Source: Clostridiales bacterium
Lineage (GTDB): Bacteria > Bacillota > Clostridia > Lachnospirales > WRAX01
DNA length: 11,512 nt
NCBI GenBank assembly: GCA_031271375.1
Contig: JAISVU010000092.1
Span: forward strand, 1-11,512
Direction: 5' to 3'
Made by a program: the position numbers and the translations under genes. The notes below the pieces were generated by a model. The model saw only the letters and a list, made by a program, of their open reading frames with translations. It ran no database searches and was not told the DNA's origin. Below are positions 1-8,200 of the stretch, in pieces (the first letter of the stretch is position 1; the number at the start of each line of letters is the position of its first letter).

Positions 1-1389
1 GGCTTCGCGGGAAAGCTCAACATCAAGGTGCTTTACCTGGCGCGCGGGGCCGATAAACCCATACATAGCATGAGCGTCGCGATGCCCATCGACGACTTTG
101 TGCACATGGAAGGCGTCGCAAGGGATATGTGGGTGGATATCAGCGCCAACATATCGAATTTTGAGTATAAGATGGTCAATGACCGCAAGATTAATTACCG
201 GGCTGTGATCGACGTCGCCTGCGCCGCCGAGACTAAGGTGTCACACGATATCGTCACCAGCGTCGAGGGGCTTTCGGATTCGCATCTCAAAAAGAGCCGC
301 CTCAGCGTAAACCGCACGGTGGAGAGTAAGGAAGACCGTATACAGATAAAAAACGATCTGCCGCTGCCGCCGGGCAAACCCAATATCCGCACAATACTCC
401 AGTCCGACACGGTTCTGTCCAACAAAGAGATAAAGGTTATGGGCGGCAGGGTAAACCTTAACGGGGAGCTGCTGATCTCCACGCTCTACTGCGGCGAGGA
501 CGACGGGATTATTGAGTTTGTGGAGCATGAGGTGCCGTTTAACGGATATGTGGACGCGGCCGCGGCAAGAGAGGGCATGATAGGCGACGTTGTACTGCAG
601 ATAACGAACCAGGAAGTGACGGCGGGCAAGGACGACGACGGCGAGGAACGGGTTCTCTGCGCCGACGTTACGATTACCGCGACGGTGAAGGTACACAGCC
701 AGGGCGAGGTCGTTATGCTGGACGACGCCTATTATATCAACAAGGAACTGCGTTTTACGCGGGAAAGCGTCAAAATGCCCCGGATGATCTGCCGTAACAA
801 GAACCAGTGCCCGATAAAGGATATCATCCAGATAGATCAGGGATGCCCCGACATGCTGCAGATATTCCAGGTTACCGGGGACCTTCTCATCGAGGGGATG
901 AAGCTCTTTGAGGATCGGATTACCGTGGAGGGCATCATCAACGCGAATATCCTCTACATTGCGAAGAACGACGACTCGCCGCTGTATAACTACAAGGCCT
1001 TCCTGCCGTTCAAGCAGACTATTGAGGCCAAAGGCGCGATGGCCCATATGGAAGCCAACGTGGAGCATTCCATCGATCATATCGGCTTCAACATGCTCTC
1101 CAACCGGGAGGTTGAGGTGCGCTACCTGGTGTGCTTCACGGCGAAGGTTGTGGACAACAACGCCGTAAGCGTCATCACCGATATCCAGTTTGACGATATG
1201 GATAAATCCGTCATCGACAGCATGGCCAGCGTTACGATTTACGTCGTTCAGGTCAGCGACAGCCTGTGGAGCATAGCGAAGCACTTCAACACCAGCCTGG
1301 ACGATCTGATTGACATTAACGAGCTGGAATCGGCGGATTCTATCTTCCCCGGGCAGAAGCTGCTGGTTTTAAAGAAGGTGCCCGCCTGA
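1..1389 (+). CDS. SPOCS (DUF3794)/LysM spore coat morphogenetic protein, SipL-like (5' end missing)
   Basis: The reading frame is already open at base 1 (GFAGKLNIK...), so the true start lies upstream and the GTG at 28 is internal; 462 codons are visible. Three DUF3794/SPOCS-like beta-rich units can be traced: a partial one (codons 1 to about 80), a second (about 105-240) and a third (about 262-395). A C-terminal LysM domain follows (about 412-459) with the typical VQVSDSLWSIAKHF start and a PGQKLLVL end. Proteins of this architecture include SipL of Clostridioides difficile, whose LysM domain binds SpoIVA and anchors the coat on the forespore; the role here is inferred from architecture alone. 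There is no signal peptide in the visible part, consistent with action in the mother-cell cytoplasm at the forespore surface. A strong terminator follows 9 nt after the stop, so this gene ends its transcript. Exact orthology with SipL cannot be settled without the N-terminus. Confidence 0.9.
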   Translation, partial: GFAGKLNIKVLYLARGADKPIHSMSVAMPIDDFVHMEGVARDMWVDISANISNFEYKMVNDRKINYRAVIDVACAAETKVSHDIVTSVEGLSDSHLKKSRLSVNRTVESKEDRIQIKNDLPLPPGKPNIRTILQSDTVLSNKEIKVMGGRVNLNGELLISTLYCGEDDGIIEFVEHEVPFNGYVDAAAAREGMIGDVVLQITNQEVTAGKDDDGEERVLCADVTITATVKVHSQGEVVMLDDAYYINKELRFTRESVKMPRMICRNKNQCPIKDIIQIDQGCPDMLQIFQVTGDLLIEGMKLFEDRITVEGIINANILYIAKNDDSPLYNYKAFLPFKQTIEAKGAMAHMEANVEHSIDHIGFNMLSNREVEVRYLVCFTAKVVDNNAVSVITDIQFDDMDKSVIDSMASVTIYVVQVSDSLWSIAKHFNTSLDDLIDINELESADSIFPGQKLLVLKKVPA

Positions 1390-1398
1390 GCTGAGATT

Positions 1399-1440
1399 AA
1401 AAAATAGCCCCCGCGATTTTTCCGGCGGGGGCTATTTTTT
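1399..1440 (+). terminator. Intrinsic, probably bidirectional terminator after the SPOCS/LysM gene
   Basis: Bases 1399-1414 and 1425-1440 are perfect inverted repeats (16 bp; core TAGCCCCCGC / GCGGGGGCTA) around a 10-nt loop. The stem begins with six A and ends with six T, so it can act on either strand. It isolates the SPOCS/LysM gene from the ECF-controlled operon downstream. Confidence 0.93.
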
Positions 1441-1484
1441 AATGGAAAACTAAATATATTATAGGTTATAATAAATGAAGCGCG

Positions 1485-1509
1485 GGAACAAAAATTTCTT
1501 CATTGCGTC
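1485..1509 (+). promoter_or_regulatory. ECF sigma factor-type promoter of the anti-sigma/DUF4349/GGDEF operon
   Basis: The sequence GGAAC (1485-1489) is followed after exactly 16 nt by CGTC (1506-1509). This matches the general ECF promoter pattern (AAC-type -35, 16-17 nt, CGTC/CGTA-type -10) known for Bacillus SigW, SigM and SigX. The spacer has the A-tract usually found just after the -35 box (AAAAATTT). A transcript starting near 1515-1517 would have a leader of about 40 nt before the chosen ATG at 1556. A TATAAT at 1467-1472 lies upstream, but its -35 region is poor; it could be a weak vegetative promoter. Confidence 0.72.
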
Positions 1510-1545
1510 ATATTAACTAAATATGAAGATGTTGTTACAAGAAAT

Positions 1546-1552
1546 AGGTGAT
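1546..1552 (+). promoter_or_regulatory. Ribosome binding site that fixes the start at 1556
   Basis: AGGTGAT is complementary to the 16S rRNA 3' end; its AGGTG core ends 5 nt before ATG 1556. The upstream in-frame ATG at 1523 has only AT-rich sequence before it and no Shine-Dalgarno, so 1556 is preferred. Confidence 0.7.
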
Positions 1553-1555
1553 GTT

Positions 1556-2947
1556 ATGACAAATAATGATAATTCTGACATTTCTCTTAAAAAAGAGACA
1601 AAGAAGCCGTGCCGCCGATACAGAGAGCGGATTTCTCTTTATGCGGACGCTGTGCTTACAGACATCCAAGCGGCGGAATTAGAGGCGCATACTGCCTGTT
1701 GCGAGGGATGCCGTCGTTTTTTGGAAGACGCTCGGATGATGCGGGATGATCTGCGGATGATGCCGGAGATTATGCCCGACGGGGATTTTCATTCCGACGC
1801 GATTGCGGCGCTGGAACGGAGCAAGCGCGAAAAGATTGAAAAGCATGAAAAACGAACGGCAATGCCGCCCTTTGTTAAGATATTAAGCGGGTTGAGCGGC
1901 GCCGTCGCGGCGATGGCGGTCTTTGCCATAGGCCTCAGCGCGCTCTCCGGCGGCCTGCTTATGAAAAACATTCAACCGGCTCAAACCGCAGGCGCTGCTA
2001 ACGCTGAAGAATATGAAATGCCAAATGTATTTGCCGGTTCGGAGGATTTGTATGTTGACATCAGCGGAGCGGGGTTCAACGGTATGCTGTACAGCAATGC
2101 CGTGAGCTTTGATGCAGAGGATGTATATGAAACCTATTTTGAGGCTCCTGCGCCGGAGGCAGCCCGGGCTATTCCGATTACAGGGGGTGTAACCGAGAAT
2201 GATGGACAAACCGCATTGCCGGACGCTGCAAACAAGTCCTTGTATGATAACGTCACTGACTTTATAATAGAAGAACAGAATGCTATGTCCGAAAACAGTT
2301 ATCTTGCCCTGGTAACGGAAGACGCGGCGGAGCTTGTGGGGCGTATAAACAGTATCAGTACGGTGAATCCGGGAATCAATGTAAATAGCAGTAATGTTTG
2401 GGATAACGGGGCATATATTACCGCGGATATGTCTTTGACGGTCGAGGGCGGTCAATACGCGTTCTTATTAGCCACAGTGTCCGGCATAGCCCAGGTTACG
2501 GACCGCAGCGAGAGCGCGTATTCGCTGGCGGTTGATTTGACGGACGCCGCAAACAGCCTTGCCGCGAAAGAAAACGAGTATAGCCGGCTGCTTTCATACT
2601 CGGACAAGGCGGGGGATATAACCAGTCTTATCAGCCTCTACGACCGGGTAGGCAGCGTGATAAATGATATTGATTACTGGCGGGGGCGTTTAAACAGCTT
2701 AAACAGCGCCGCCGCGAATAAGCATGTGCAGTTAAGCGTAACCGAGAAACGGGAAGAAACGCTTCCCTCTTTGGGGGAACGTATAACCGGAGGCTTTGCC
2801 GGTTCTATTAAAACGGTGGCTTCCGTATCCGAAACCGTGCTTATTGCGTCTGCGGGGCTGCTGGCGCCGGCGCTCATCATCGCCGCGCTGATTGGCATAG
2901 CCCTCATACCGTTTGCAGTATGGAGAAGGAGGCGGAGGCATGAATAA
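1556..2947 (+). CDS. Zinc-finger anti-sigma-like domain fused to a DUF4349-type membrane protein
   Basis: The protein has 463 aa from ATG 1556. Residues 19-55 form a putative anti-sigma zinc finger (zf-HC2/ZAS type) with C19, then H45-x3-C49-x2-C52 in the context AAELEAHTACCEGC. In characterised anti-sigma factors such a domain holds an ECF sigma factor in the cytoplasm. A charged linker (about 57-103) leads to a transmembrane segment (about 106-136). A large outside region follows, whose second half (about 235-420) resembles DUF4349, including a Leu-rich coiled-coil stretch. A second membrane helix (about 431-455) ends in WRRRRRHE. Both termini would therefore be cytoplasmic. The ECF-type promoter just upstream suggests autoregulation by the partner sigma factor, but no sigma gene is adjacent, which is unusual because the two are normally paired. 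The lipoprotein gene downstream overlaps it by 8 nt and is a paralog of the outer region. The stress sensed is unknown. Confidence 0.85.
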   Translation: MTNNDNSDISLKKETKKPCRRYRERISLYADAVLTDIQAAELEAHTACCEGCRRFLEDARMMRDDLRMMPEIMPDGDFHSDAIAALERSKREKIEKHEKRTAMPPFVKILSGLSGAVAAMAVFAIGLSALSGGLLMKNIQPAQTAGAANAEEYEMPNVFAGSEDLYVDISGAGFNGMLYSNAVSFDAEDVYETYFEAPAPEAARAIPITGGVTENDGQTALPDAANKSLYDNVTDFIIEEQNAMSENSYLALVTEDAAELVGRINSISTVNPGINVNSSNVWDNGAYITADMSLTVEGGQYAFLLATVSGIAQVTDRSESAYSLAVDLTDAANSLAAKENEYSRLLSYSDKAGDITSLISLYDRVGSVINDIDYWRGRLNSLNSAAANKHVQLSVTEKREETLPSLGERITGGFAGSIKTVASVSETVLIASAGLLAPALIIAALIGIALIPFAVWRRRRRHE

Positions 2948-3860
2948 GCGCGTGTTCATTGTCTTTGCAATGGCCGCGGCGGTTATGTTTTCTGCTTGCA
3001 GCAAAAACAAATCGGGCGCTTCGGACATGCTAATGGAAGAGAAGTCCTTACAACTGTATGACGACGCGTCATATAACATGAGGGCCGCCGCGGAGCCGTA
3101 CACTACTACAGAGCCGCCCGCCCCCGCGATGGGCGCGTTTACCGAAGCGGAAACGGCATCCGGGGATATGCCGGATCAAACAACGGAAAAGCGGATAAGA
3201 ACCGGCAACCTCAGTTTTGAGACAATAGATTTTGACGACGCGGAACTGCGGGCGGCGGAACTGGCAGCCGAATCCGGCGGATATGTTGAATCATCCAACC
3301 AGTACCGGAACGCAAGCAATCTACGCAGGGCGGACTATGTACTGCGCGTCCCCGCAGAGGGCTTTAACGCCGTGATGAGCGGCCTGTCTGGGCTTGGGCG
3401 GGTTACGGCTACCGGCAGCAGCGAGCAGGACGTTACAGAGCAGTATTATGATATCACGGCGCGACTTTCCGCGAAGGAAGCCGAAGAGGCAAGGCTCCTG
3501 GAGCTTATCGCCCTTGCGGAGAACCTGAACGACTTGATCCTGCTGGAATCCAGGCTTTCAACCGTGCGAAGCGATATTGAGCATTATAAATCCAGGCAGG
3601 CAGGCATAGACCGCAAAGCCTCATTTTCCACTATCTACCTTAACATTATCGAGGCCACCGATGTATACGACGCAGATTCCCTATGGGGCAGGGTACGCGA
3701 GGCGTTTGGGGATTCGTTAGACGGCGTGGCGTTGTTCTTCCAGGGATTATTAGTCTTCATCGTCTCTGCCGCGGTGCCGTTTTTAATCATCGCCGCCGCG
3801 GCGCTGGTGGGTTTTATAGTATTTAGACGTTTGATGAAACGAAGGCGAAAGAAGGAGTAA
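2940..3860 (+). CDS. DUF4349 family lipoprotein
   Basis: ATG 2940 is chosen because AAGGAGG (2926-2932) sits 7 nt upstream and because it gives a classical lipoprotein signal: MNKR, a hydrophobic stretch, then the lipobox FSAC with lipidated Cys at 20. The in-frame start at 2913 would spoil this signal. The mature part begins with a low-complexity Ser/Glu/Pro/Ala linker. The DUF4349 domain follows (about residues 85-245): an RTGNLSFE-type opening, a GGYVESS motif, a long coiled coil starting near TEQYYDITARL, and a final beta strand (FSTIYLNI). A hydrophobic segment (about 266-295) and a basic tail (RRLMKRRRKKE) end the 306-aa protein, so it is probably held in the membrane at both ends. The start overlaps the end of the upstream paralog by 8 nt, which implies translational coupling and a joint complex. 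The molecular function of DUF4349 is not known. Confidence 0.9.
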   Translation: MNKRVFIVFAMAAAVMFSACSKNKSGASDMLMEEKSLQLYDDASYNMRAAAEPYTTTEPPAPAMGAFTEAETASGDMPDQTTEKRIRTGNLSFETIDFDDAELRAAELAAESGGYVESSNQYRNASNLRRADYVLRVPAEGFNAVMSGLSGLGRVTATGSSEQDVTEQYYDITARLSAKEAEEARLLELIALAENLNDLILLESRLSTVRSDIEHYKSRQAGIDRKASFSTIYLNIIEATDVYDADSLWGRVREAFGDSLDGVALFFQGLLVFIVSAAVPFLIIAAAALVGFIVFRRLMKRRRKKE

Positions 3861-3864
3861 GTAT

Positions 3865-4806
3865 ATGGAAAAACCGGATATCCCAGCTCTGATACAAACG
3901 GACGGCTTAGAGCCGTCCTTCTCCGTCTTCTTCGAGTCGATGCCCACGGCTTGTGTGCTGGTTGACGAGGAAGGGCTGTTATTGCGTTTTAACCCTGCCG
4001 CGGCGGTGTTTTTTGACTTTGACGGTGGCGAAGAAAAGCGTTTGAATATAATCAATTATTGCCCGGAGTTTCAACCCGGAGGGCAGCTGTCAAGCGATAA
4101 GGCGAGGGAACAGCTGAGGATTGCCTTTGCCGGAGGCAGGACGCGCTCCGAATGGATGTTCCGAACCGCCCAATGCGAGCAGCTCCCCGCCGAGGTTACG
4201 ATAGCCGGGATGGACGCGGGGCCGGGACGCATAGCGGCAGTTTTTATGACCGATCTGCGGGAGATAAAGAGGGCGGTCGGGGCGCTGGACGAAATAAGCG
4301 GCATTGCATACACCGATTCCCTTACAGGTCTATTCAACCGCAGATATTTTATGGAAAGACTGAATTTTGAGTGTATGGTGTTCGACAACCTTAAACAGCC
4401 GATTCCGTTAATTATGTATGACTTAGATAAGTTCAAGTATGTGAACGACACATACGGGCATCCCGTAGGGGACGAGGTATTGCGCCAGTTGAGCGCAAGG
4501 GTGCGTAAATGCCTGCGTTCCAGCGATCTGCTGGCGCGTTACGGCGGCGAGGAGTTTATTATATTGGCCTACGGAGCCACGCCCGCCGTGACGGAGATGA
4601 TGGCCTGGCGTTTAAGGGAAGCGGTGGACACACAGCCGTTCGACTGTCATGGCCATATTCTGCATATAACGATCTCGCTGGGCGTCGCGGTGAAAACGCA
4701 TAAGGAAACCACGGCGGACGAGCTGCTGCAGCGGGCCGACGAGGCGCTGTACGCCGCGAAGAACAACGGGAGGAACAGGGTGGAGGTGTATAAGGGGAGG
4801 CTATAA
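3865..4806 (+). CDS. PAS-like/GGDEF diguanylate cyclase
   Basis: This 313-aa cytoplasmic protein makes c-di-GMP from two GTP. The N-terminal part (about residues 12-130) looks like a PAS sensor (SVFFESMPTACVLVDEEG opening, FNPAAAVFFDF), joined by a short helix (LDEISGIAYT) to a GGDEF domain (about 146-313). The active-site loop is YGGEEF (226-231), and DSLTGLFNRR and MYDLDKFKYVNDTYGH are intact, so the enzyme should be active. An RSSD inhibitory site (R218-D221) lies exactly 5 residues before GGEEF, which predicts feedback inhibition by product. There is no transmembrane segment or EAL domain. The start lies 4 nt after the lipoprotein stop with GAAGGAG (3851-3857) 7 nt upstream, so it belongs to the ECF-driven operon. 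No terminator is visible after it; the ileS promoter begins 12 nt beyond its stop codon. The signal bound by the PAS-like part is unknown. Confidence 0.93.
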   Translation: MEKPDIPALIQTDGLEPSFSVFFESMPTACVLVDEEGLLLRFNPAAAVFFDFDGGEEKRLNIINYCPEFQPGGQLSSDKAREQLRIAFAGGRTRSEWMFRTAQCEQLPAEVTIAGMDAGPGRIAAVFMTDLREIKRAVGALDEISGIAYTDSLTGLFNRRYFMERLNFECMVFDNLKQPIPLIMYDLDKFKYVNDTYGHPVGDEVLRQLSARVRKCLRSSDLLARYGGEEFIILAYGATPAVTEMMAWRLREAVDTQPFDCHGHILHITISLGVAVKTHKETTADELLQRADEALYAAKNNGRNRVEVYKGRL

Positions 4807-4817
4807 ACCTAAAACTG

Positions 4818-4845
4818 TTTACATTTCCACATTTATATGTATAAT
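4818..4845 (+). promoter_or_regulatory. Vegetative (sigma-A type) promoter of the ileS T-box transcript
   Basis: TTTACA (4818-4823) and a perfect TATAAT (4840-4845) are separated by 16 nt, with TG directly before the -10 box. Start of transcription is expected near 4852, just before Stem I of the T-box. The surrounding sequence is AT-rich compared with its neighbours. Confidence 0.8.
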
Positions 4846-4960
4846 ATACTAAAGAGAAACGTGATGCGCGAAGAGTAGCGGCGGCGAACCGATACAGAGA
4901 GCCGGGGACGGTGGAAGCCCGGTACGGAAACCGCAGTGAAGATCACCGCGCGGGAATGGA

Positions 4961-5122
4961 GCCTAGAGCCTAGAACAGGTATCTCATTCCGATAACGGAC
5001 ACGCCGAAGCTGGTTTACGGTTTAAGCGTGTACGCGGCCCGGCGTTAAAGGGTTGCCGCTGTGGTTATGGCAAGGAGGAAGAGCCTTTTCCAGGTTCTCA
5101 TTTTCCAGGTTCCAGGCTCTAG
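4961..5122 (+). repeat. Heptamer-like CTAGAGC/CTGGAAC repeats inserted in the T-box leader
   Basis: At 4961-4974 the unit GCCTAGA occurs twice in tandem, within the loop of the stem 4953-4990. At 5086-5112 the 12-mer TTTTCCAGGTTC occurs twice with a 3-nt spacer, followed by CCAGGCTCTAG up to 5122. On the complementary strand the second patch reads as CTAGAGC, CTGGAAC, CTGGAAA, a degenerate heptamer series related to the first patch. CTAGAGCCT (4963-4971) is an exact inverted copy of AGGCTCTAG (5114-5122), so the patches could also pair over a long range. AGAGCC (5080-5085)/GGCTCT (5115-5120) can form a local hairpin around the 12-mers. The role is unknown; related CTAG motifs occur just after ileS. 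Confidence 0.6.
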
Positions 5123-5153
5123 CACGGCATTGAGCGGGCGCTTTTCGCGCCAA

Positions 5154-5192
5154 TTCAGGTGGTACCGCGAAACCGACCCCTTTCGTCCTGAA
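5154..5192 (+). promoter_or_regulatory. T-box antiterminator
   Basis: TTCAGG (5154-5159) pairs with CCTGAA (5187-5192), and GCG (5167-5169) with CGT (5184-5186). This leaves the classical 7-nt bulge TGGTACC (5160-5166) for the tRNA 3' end. The 3' strand overlaps the terminator stem, so the two folds exclude each other. Confidence 0.9.
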
Positions 5193-5215
5193 AATACGGG
5201 AATTAGGGGTTTTTT
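5176..5215 (+). terminator. Regulated terminator of the ileS T-box
   Basis: ACCCCT (5176-5181) pairs with AGGGGT (5205-5210), and TCCTG (5186-5190) with CGGGA (5197-5201), around an AAAATA loop with a small internal loop between the two stems. A run of six T (5210-5215) follows. It ends 15 nt before the ileS start. Confidence 0.88.
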
Positions 5216-5230
5216 GATAGGAGATTAAAG

Positions 5231-8200
5231 GTGTTGAAAAAAGAATTTTTCGACAAAGTACAGGCGAGCATGGACTTCGCCGGCAGGGAAAAGGAAATCA
5301 TCGAATTTTGGGAGGAACGAGGCATCTTCGCGAAGAGCATAGAAGCCCGCGAAGGAGCTCCCGTGTTCACATTCTACGACGGGCCGCCCACGGCCAACGG
5401 CAAGCCCCACATCGGCCATGTTATCACCAGGGCTTTTAAAGACGCCATCCCGCGATACAAGACAATGAAGGGCTTTAAAGTCTTACGCAAAGCCGGTTGG
5501 GACACCCATGGCCTCCCGGTGGAGCGTGAAGTTGAAAAACAGCTCGGGATTAACGGCAAGCAGGATATCGAGAAATACGGCGTCGAGCCCTTTATCAAGA
5601 AATGCAAGGAAAGCGTATGGAAGTACGAGGAAGAATGGAAGGATATGAGCCGGAGGGTCGGATTCTGGGCCGACATGGAAAACCCTTATGTCACCTTCCA
5701 TAATAACTATATCGAGTCCGTATGGTGGGCGCTTAAAACAATCTGGGATAAAGGCCTGATGTATAAAGGCCACAAGGTAGTCCCATACTGCCCGCGCTGC
5801 GGCACGCCCTTATCCAGCCATGAGGTAGCCCAGGGTTATAAAGACGTGAAAGAGGATTCGGCCTATGTCCTGTTCAAAGCAAAGGACACGGAGAACGACT
5901 ACTTCATAGCCTGGACTACCACGCCCTGGACGCTGCCCTCTAACGTAGCCCTGGCCGTCAACCCCGAAGAAAGCTATGTAAAAGCCAAAGCCGCCGACGG
6001 GGACAAGAACTATATCCTGGCGGAGGCCCTCTGCGGGGCCGTGCTGGGCGAGGGATTCGAGATAATAGAGCGTTTCAAGGGCAGGGATTTGGAAAGGCGG
6101 CATTACGAGCCGCTGTACGACTTTGCCAAACCCGAGGACGACGCCTATTACGTGGTCTGCGCTTCATATGTCACGCTGACCGACGGCACCGGCATCGTAC
6201 ACACGGCCCCGGCTTTCGGCGAGGACGACTACCGCACAGGCACGGCCTACAACCTGCCCTTCGTAAATCTTGTGGACGGGCGGGGATGCTTCATTGACAG
6301 TGTTAACCTGTGGCCGGGCATGTTTGTAAAGGACGCCGATCCCAAGATAATCACCGAGCTGAAAGGCCGAGGCCTGCTGTTCCGCAAGGTTCCGTATGAG
6401 CACAGTTACCCCTTTTGCTATCGCTGCGACGACATTCCGCTGATATATTACGCCAGGGACGCCTGGTTTATTCGGATGACAGCGGTTAAAGAGAGCCTTC
6501 TCGCCAACAACAACTCTGTCAACTGGCTCCCCGACAGCGTCCGCACAGGGCGCATGGGGGACTGGCTGAAAAACGTGATTGACTGGGGCTTCAGCCGCGA
6601 ACGCTATTGGGGCACGCCTTTGCCGATATGGGAATGCCCGAACGGGCATACCCATGTGGTGGGAAGCGTTGCCGAAATGGTGGAATTAACAAGAGAAGAA
6701 GATAAGGAGAAAGCCAGGGGCTTAGAGCTGCACAAACCCTATATCGATACGATAACCCTTGTCTGCCCCGAATGCGGGCAGGCGATGAAACGCACGCCGG
6801 AGGTCATAGACTGCTGGTTCGATTCGGGCTCTATGCCGTTCGCGCAGTGGCATTACCCCTTTGAGAACGGGGACGTCTTTAATGAGAACTTCCCGGCGGA
6901 CTTTATCTCCGAGGCCATCGACCAAACCCGGGGCTGGTTTTATACCCTGCTTGCCATCTCGACGCTGCTTTTTGACAAATCGCCGTTCAAAAACGTCATC
7001 GTCGTCGGGCATGTGCTGGATGAAAAAGGCCAGAAGATGAGCAAGTCCAAAGGCAACATGGTTGAGGTATGGGATAAGCTGAACAAGCAGGGCGCCGACG
7101 CGGTGCGCTGGTATTACTATACGTTCGGGGCGCCGTGGCTCAGTAACCGCTTTAATGAAGATATGCTTAACGAGGGCCAGCGGAAGTACTTGGGGACATT
7201 GTGGAACGCCTACGCCTTCTTTGTCCTCTACGCGAACATTGACGGGTTTAACCCGGCGGAGCATCGGCTGCGCCTCGCGGCGGAGCTGCCGACGATGGAC
7301 AGATGGGTTCTCTCAAGGCTCAATACCCTTATTAAAGAAGTGGACGGGCATGTGGACGGATACCGTCTTACCGAGGCCGCCCGTGCTATGGCGGACTTTA
7401 CCGACGACCTCTCCAACTGGTATATCCGCCGCTGCCGCGAACGCTTCTGGGCCCCGGGTATGGAGCAGGACAAGATAGACGCGTATATGACGCTGTACCA
7501 TACCCTTACGACAATGGCGGCGCTGACCGCGCCGTTTACGCCGTTCATCGCCGAGAGCATGTACCGGAATCTTGTGGCGGGGCTGGACAGCGCCGCCCCC
7601 GAGAGCGTCCATCTATGCCCGTTTCCGCAATCGGACGGGAGCTATATCGACGCAAAACTGGAAGCCGGAATGAACGGGGCTTTAGCCGTCGTGGAGCGCG
7701 GGCGCGCCGCGAGGAACGCGGCCGGGGTCAAGAACCGCCAGCCCGTCGGGCGGATGTATGTAAGCGCCGGGTTTGAGTTATCCGCTTCTTACCGTGATAT
7801 AATCAAGGAAGAACTTAACGTGAAGGAACTGGAGTTTATAGACGACGCGTCGCGCTTTATTTCATATTCCTTCAAGCCCCAGCTAAAAACGCTGGGCAAG
7901 CGCTACGGCAAGCTCGTTCCGGCCATTGGCGCGGCCCTGGCCTCCGGGGACGGGACGGCTTTTATGAACGAGCTGAAATCCGGGTCTATCAACTTGTTCA
8001 TAGAGGGGCATGATATCGAGTTGGCCCAAGAGGACGTGCTGATAGAGGAAGCCCGGAAAGAAGGCTACGCGGTGGATTCCGACAAGGGGATCATTGTGGT
8101 TCTTGATATAAACCTGACGCCGGAGCTTATAGAGGAAGGCTTCGTCCGCGAAATCGTCTCAAAGCTCCAGAACATGCGCAAAGAAGCCGGATTTAACGTA

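Larger units (their letters stand above)
4860..5215 (+). promoter_or_regulatory. tRNA-Ile T-box riboswitch leader of ileS
   Basis: The leader fills the gap between the GGDEF gene and ileS and senses uncharged tRNA-Ile. Stem I is closed by GCGCG (4866-4870) with CGCGC (4947-4951) and carries the AGTA S-turn (4874-4877), the AGAGAG bulge region (4896-4901) and a distal stem CCGGG (4902-4906)/CCCGG (4918-4922). The specifier loop GTGAAGATCACC places ATC, an isoleucine codon, at 4942-4944, followed by the expected purine. A stem GGAATG/CATTCC (4953-4958/4985-4990) and a hairpin ACACGC/GCGTGT (4999-5004/5026-5031) follow. The probable Stem III is GGCGC/GCGCC (5137-5141/5147-5151). The T-box core AATTCAGGTGGTACCGCG is at 5152-5169; its TGGT (5160-5163) pairs with the tRNA ACCA end, and the U fits the A discriminator of tRNA-Ile. 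Lack of charged tRNA-Ile stabilises the antiterminator and allows ileS transcription. The leader contains extra repeats, listed separately. Confidence 0.95.

Noticed and set aside
241..1284. Long minus-strand ORF of 347 aa opposite the SPOCS/LysM gene
   Set aside because: It is a shadow frame caused by the codon bias of the real gene. The sequence shows no family motif, and it lies fully inside a confident CDS.
1444..1472. Vegetative promoter with TATAAT at 1467-1472
   Set aside because: The matching -35 position (GGAAAA) is poor. The ECF-type motif further downstream is the better match; the TATAAT could be chance in AT-rich DNA.
1523..1555. Upstream ATG of the zinc-finger/DUF4349 gene
   Set aside because: No Shine-Dalgarno before 1523, whereas ATG 1556 has AGGTGAT at a suitable distance. 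The extra 11 residues add nothing recognisable.
2913..2939. Upstream start of the DUF4349 lipoprotein
   Set aside because: It would add MQYGEGGGG before the signal peptide. ATG 2940 has AAGGAGG 7 nt upstream and starts a proper lipoprotein signal.
5086..5112. Two copies of a 12-nt repeat considered as a CRISPR-like array
   Set aside because: Only two very short copies with a 3-nt spacer, inside a riboswitch leader and with no cas genes nearby.
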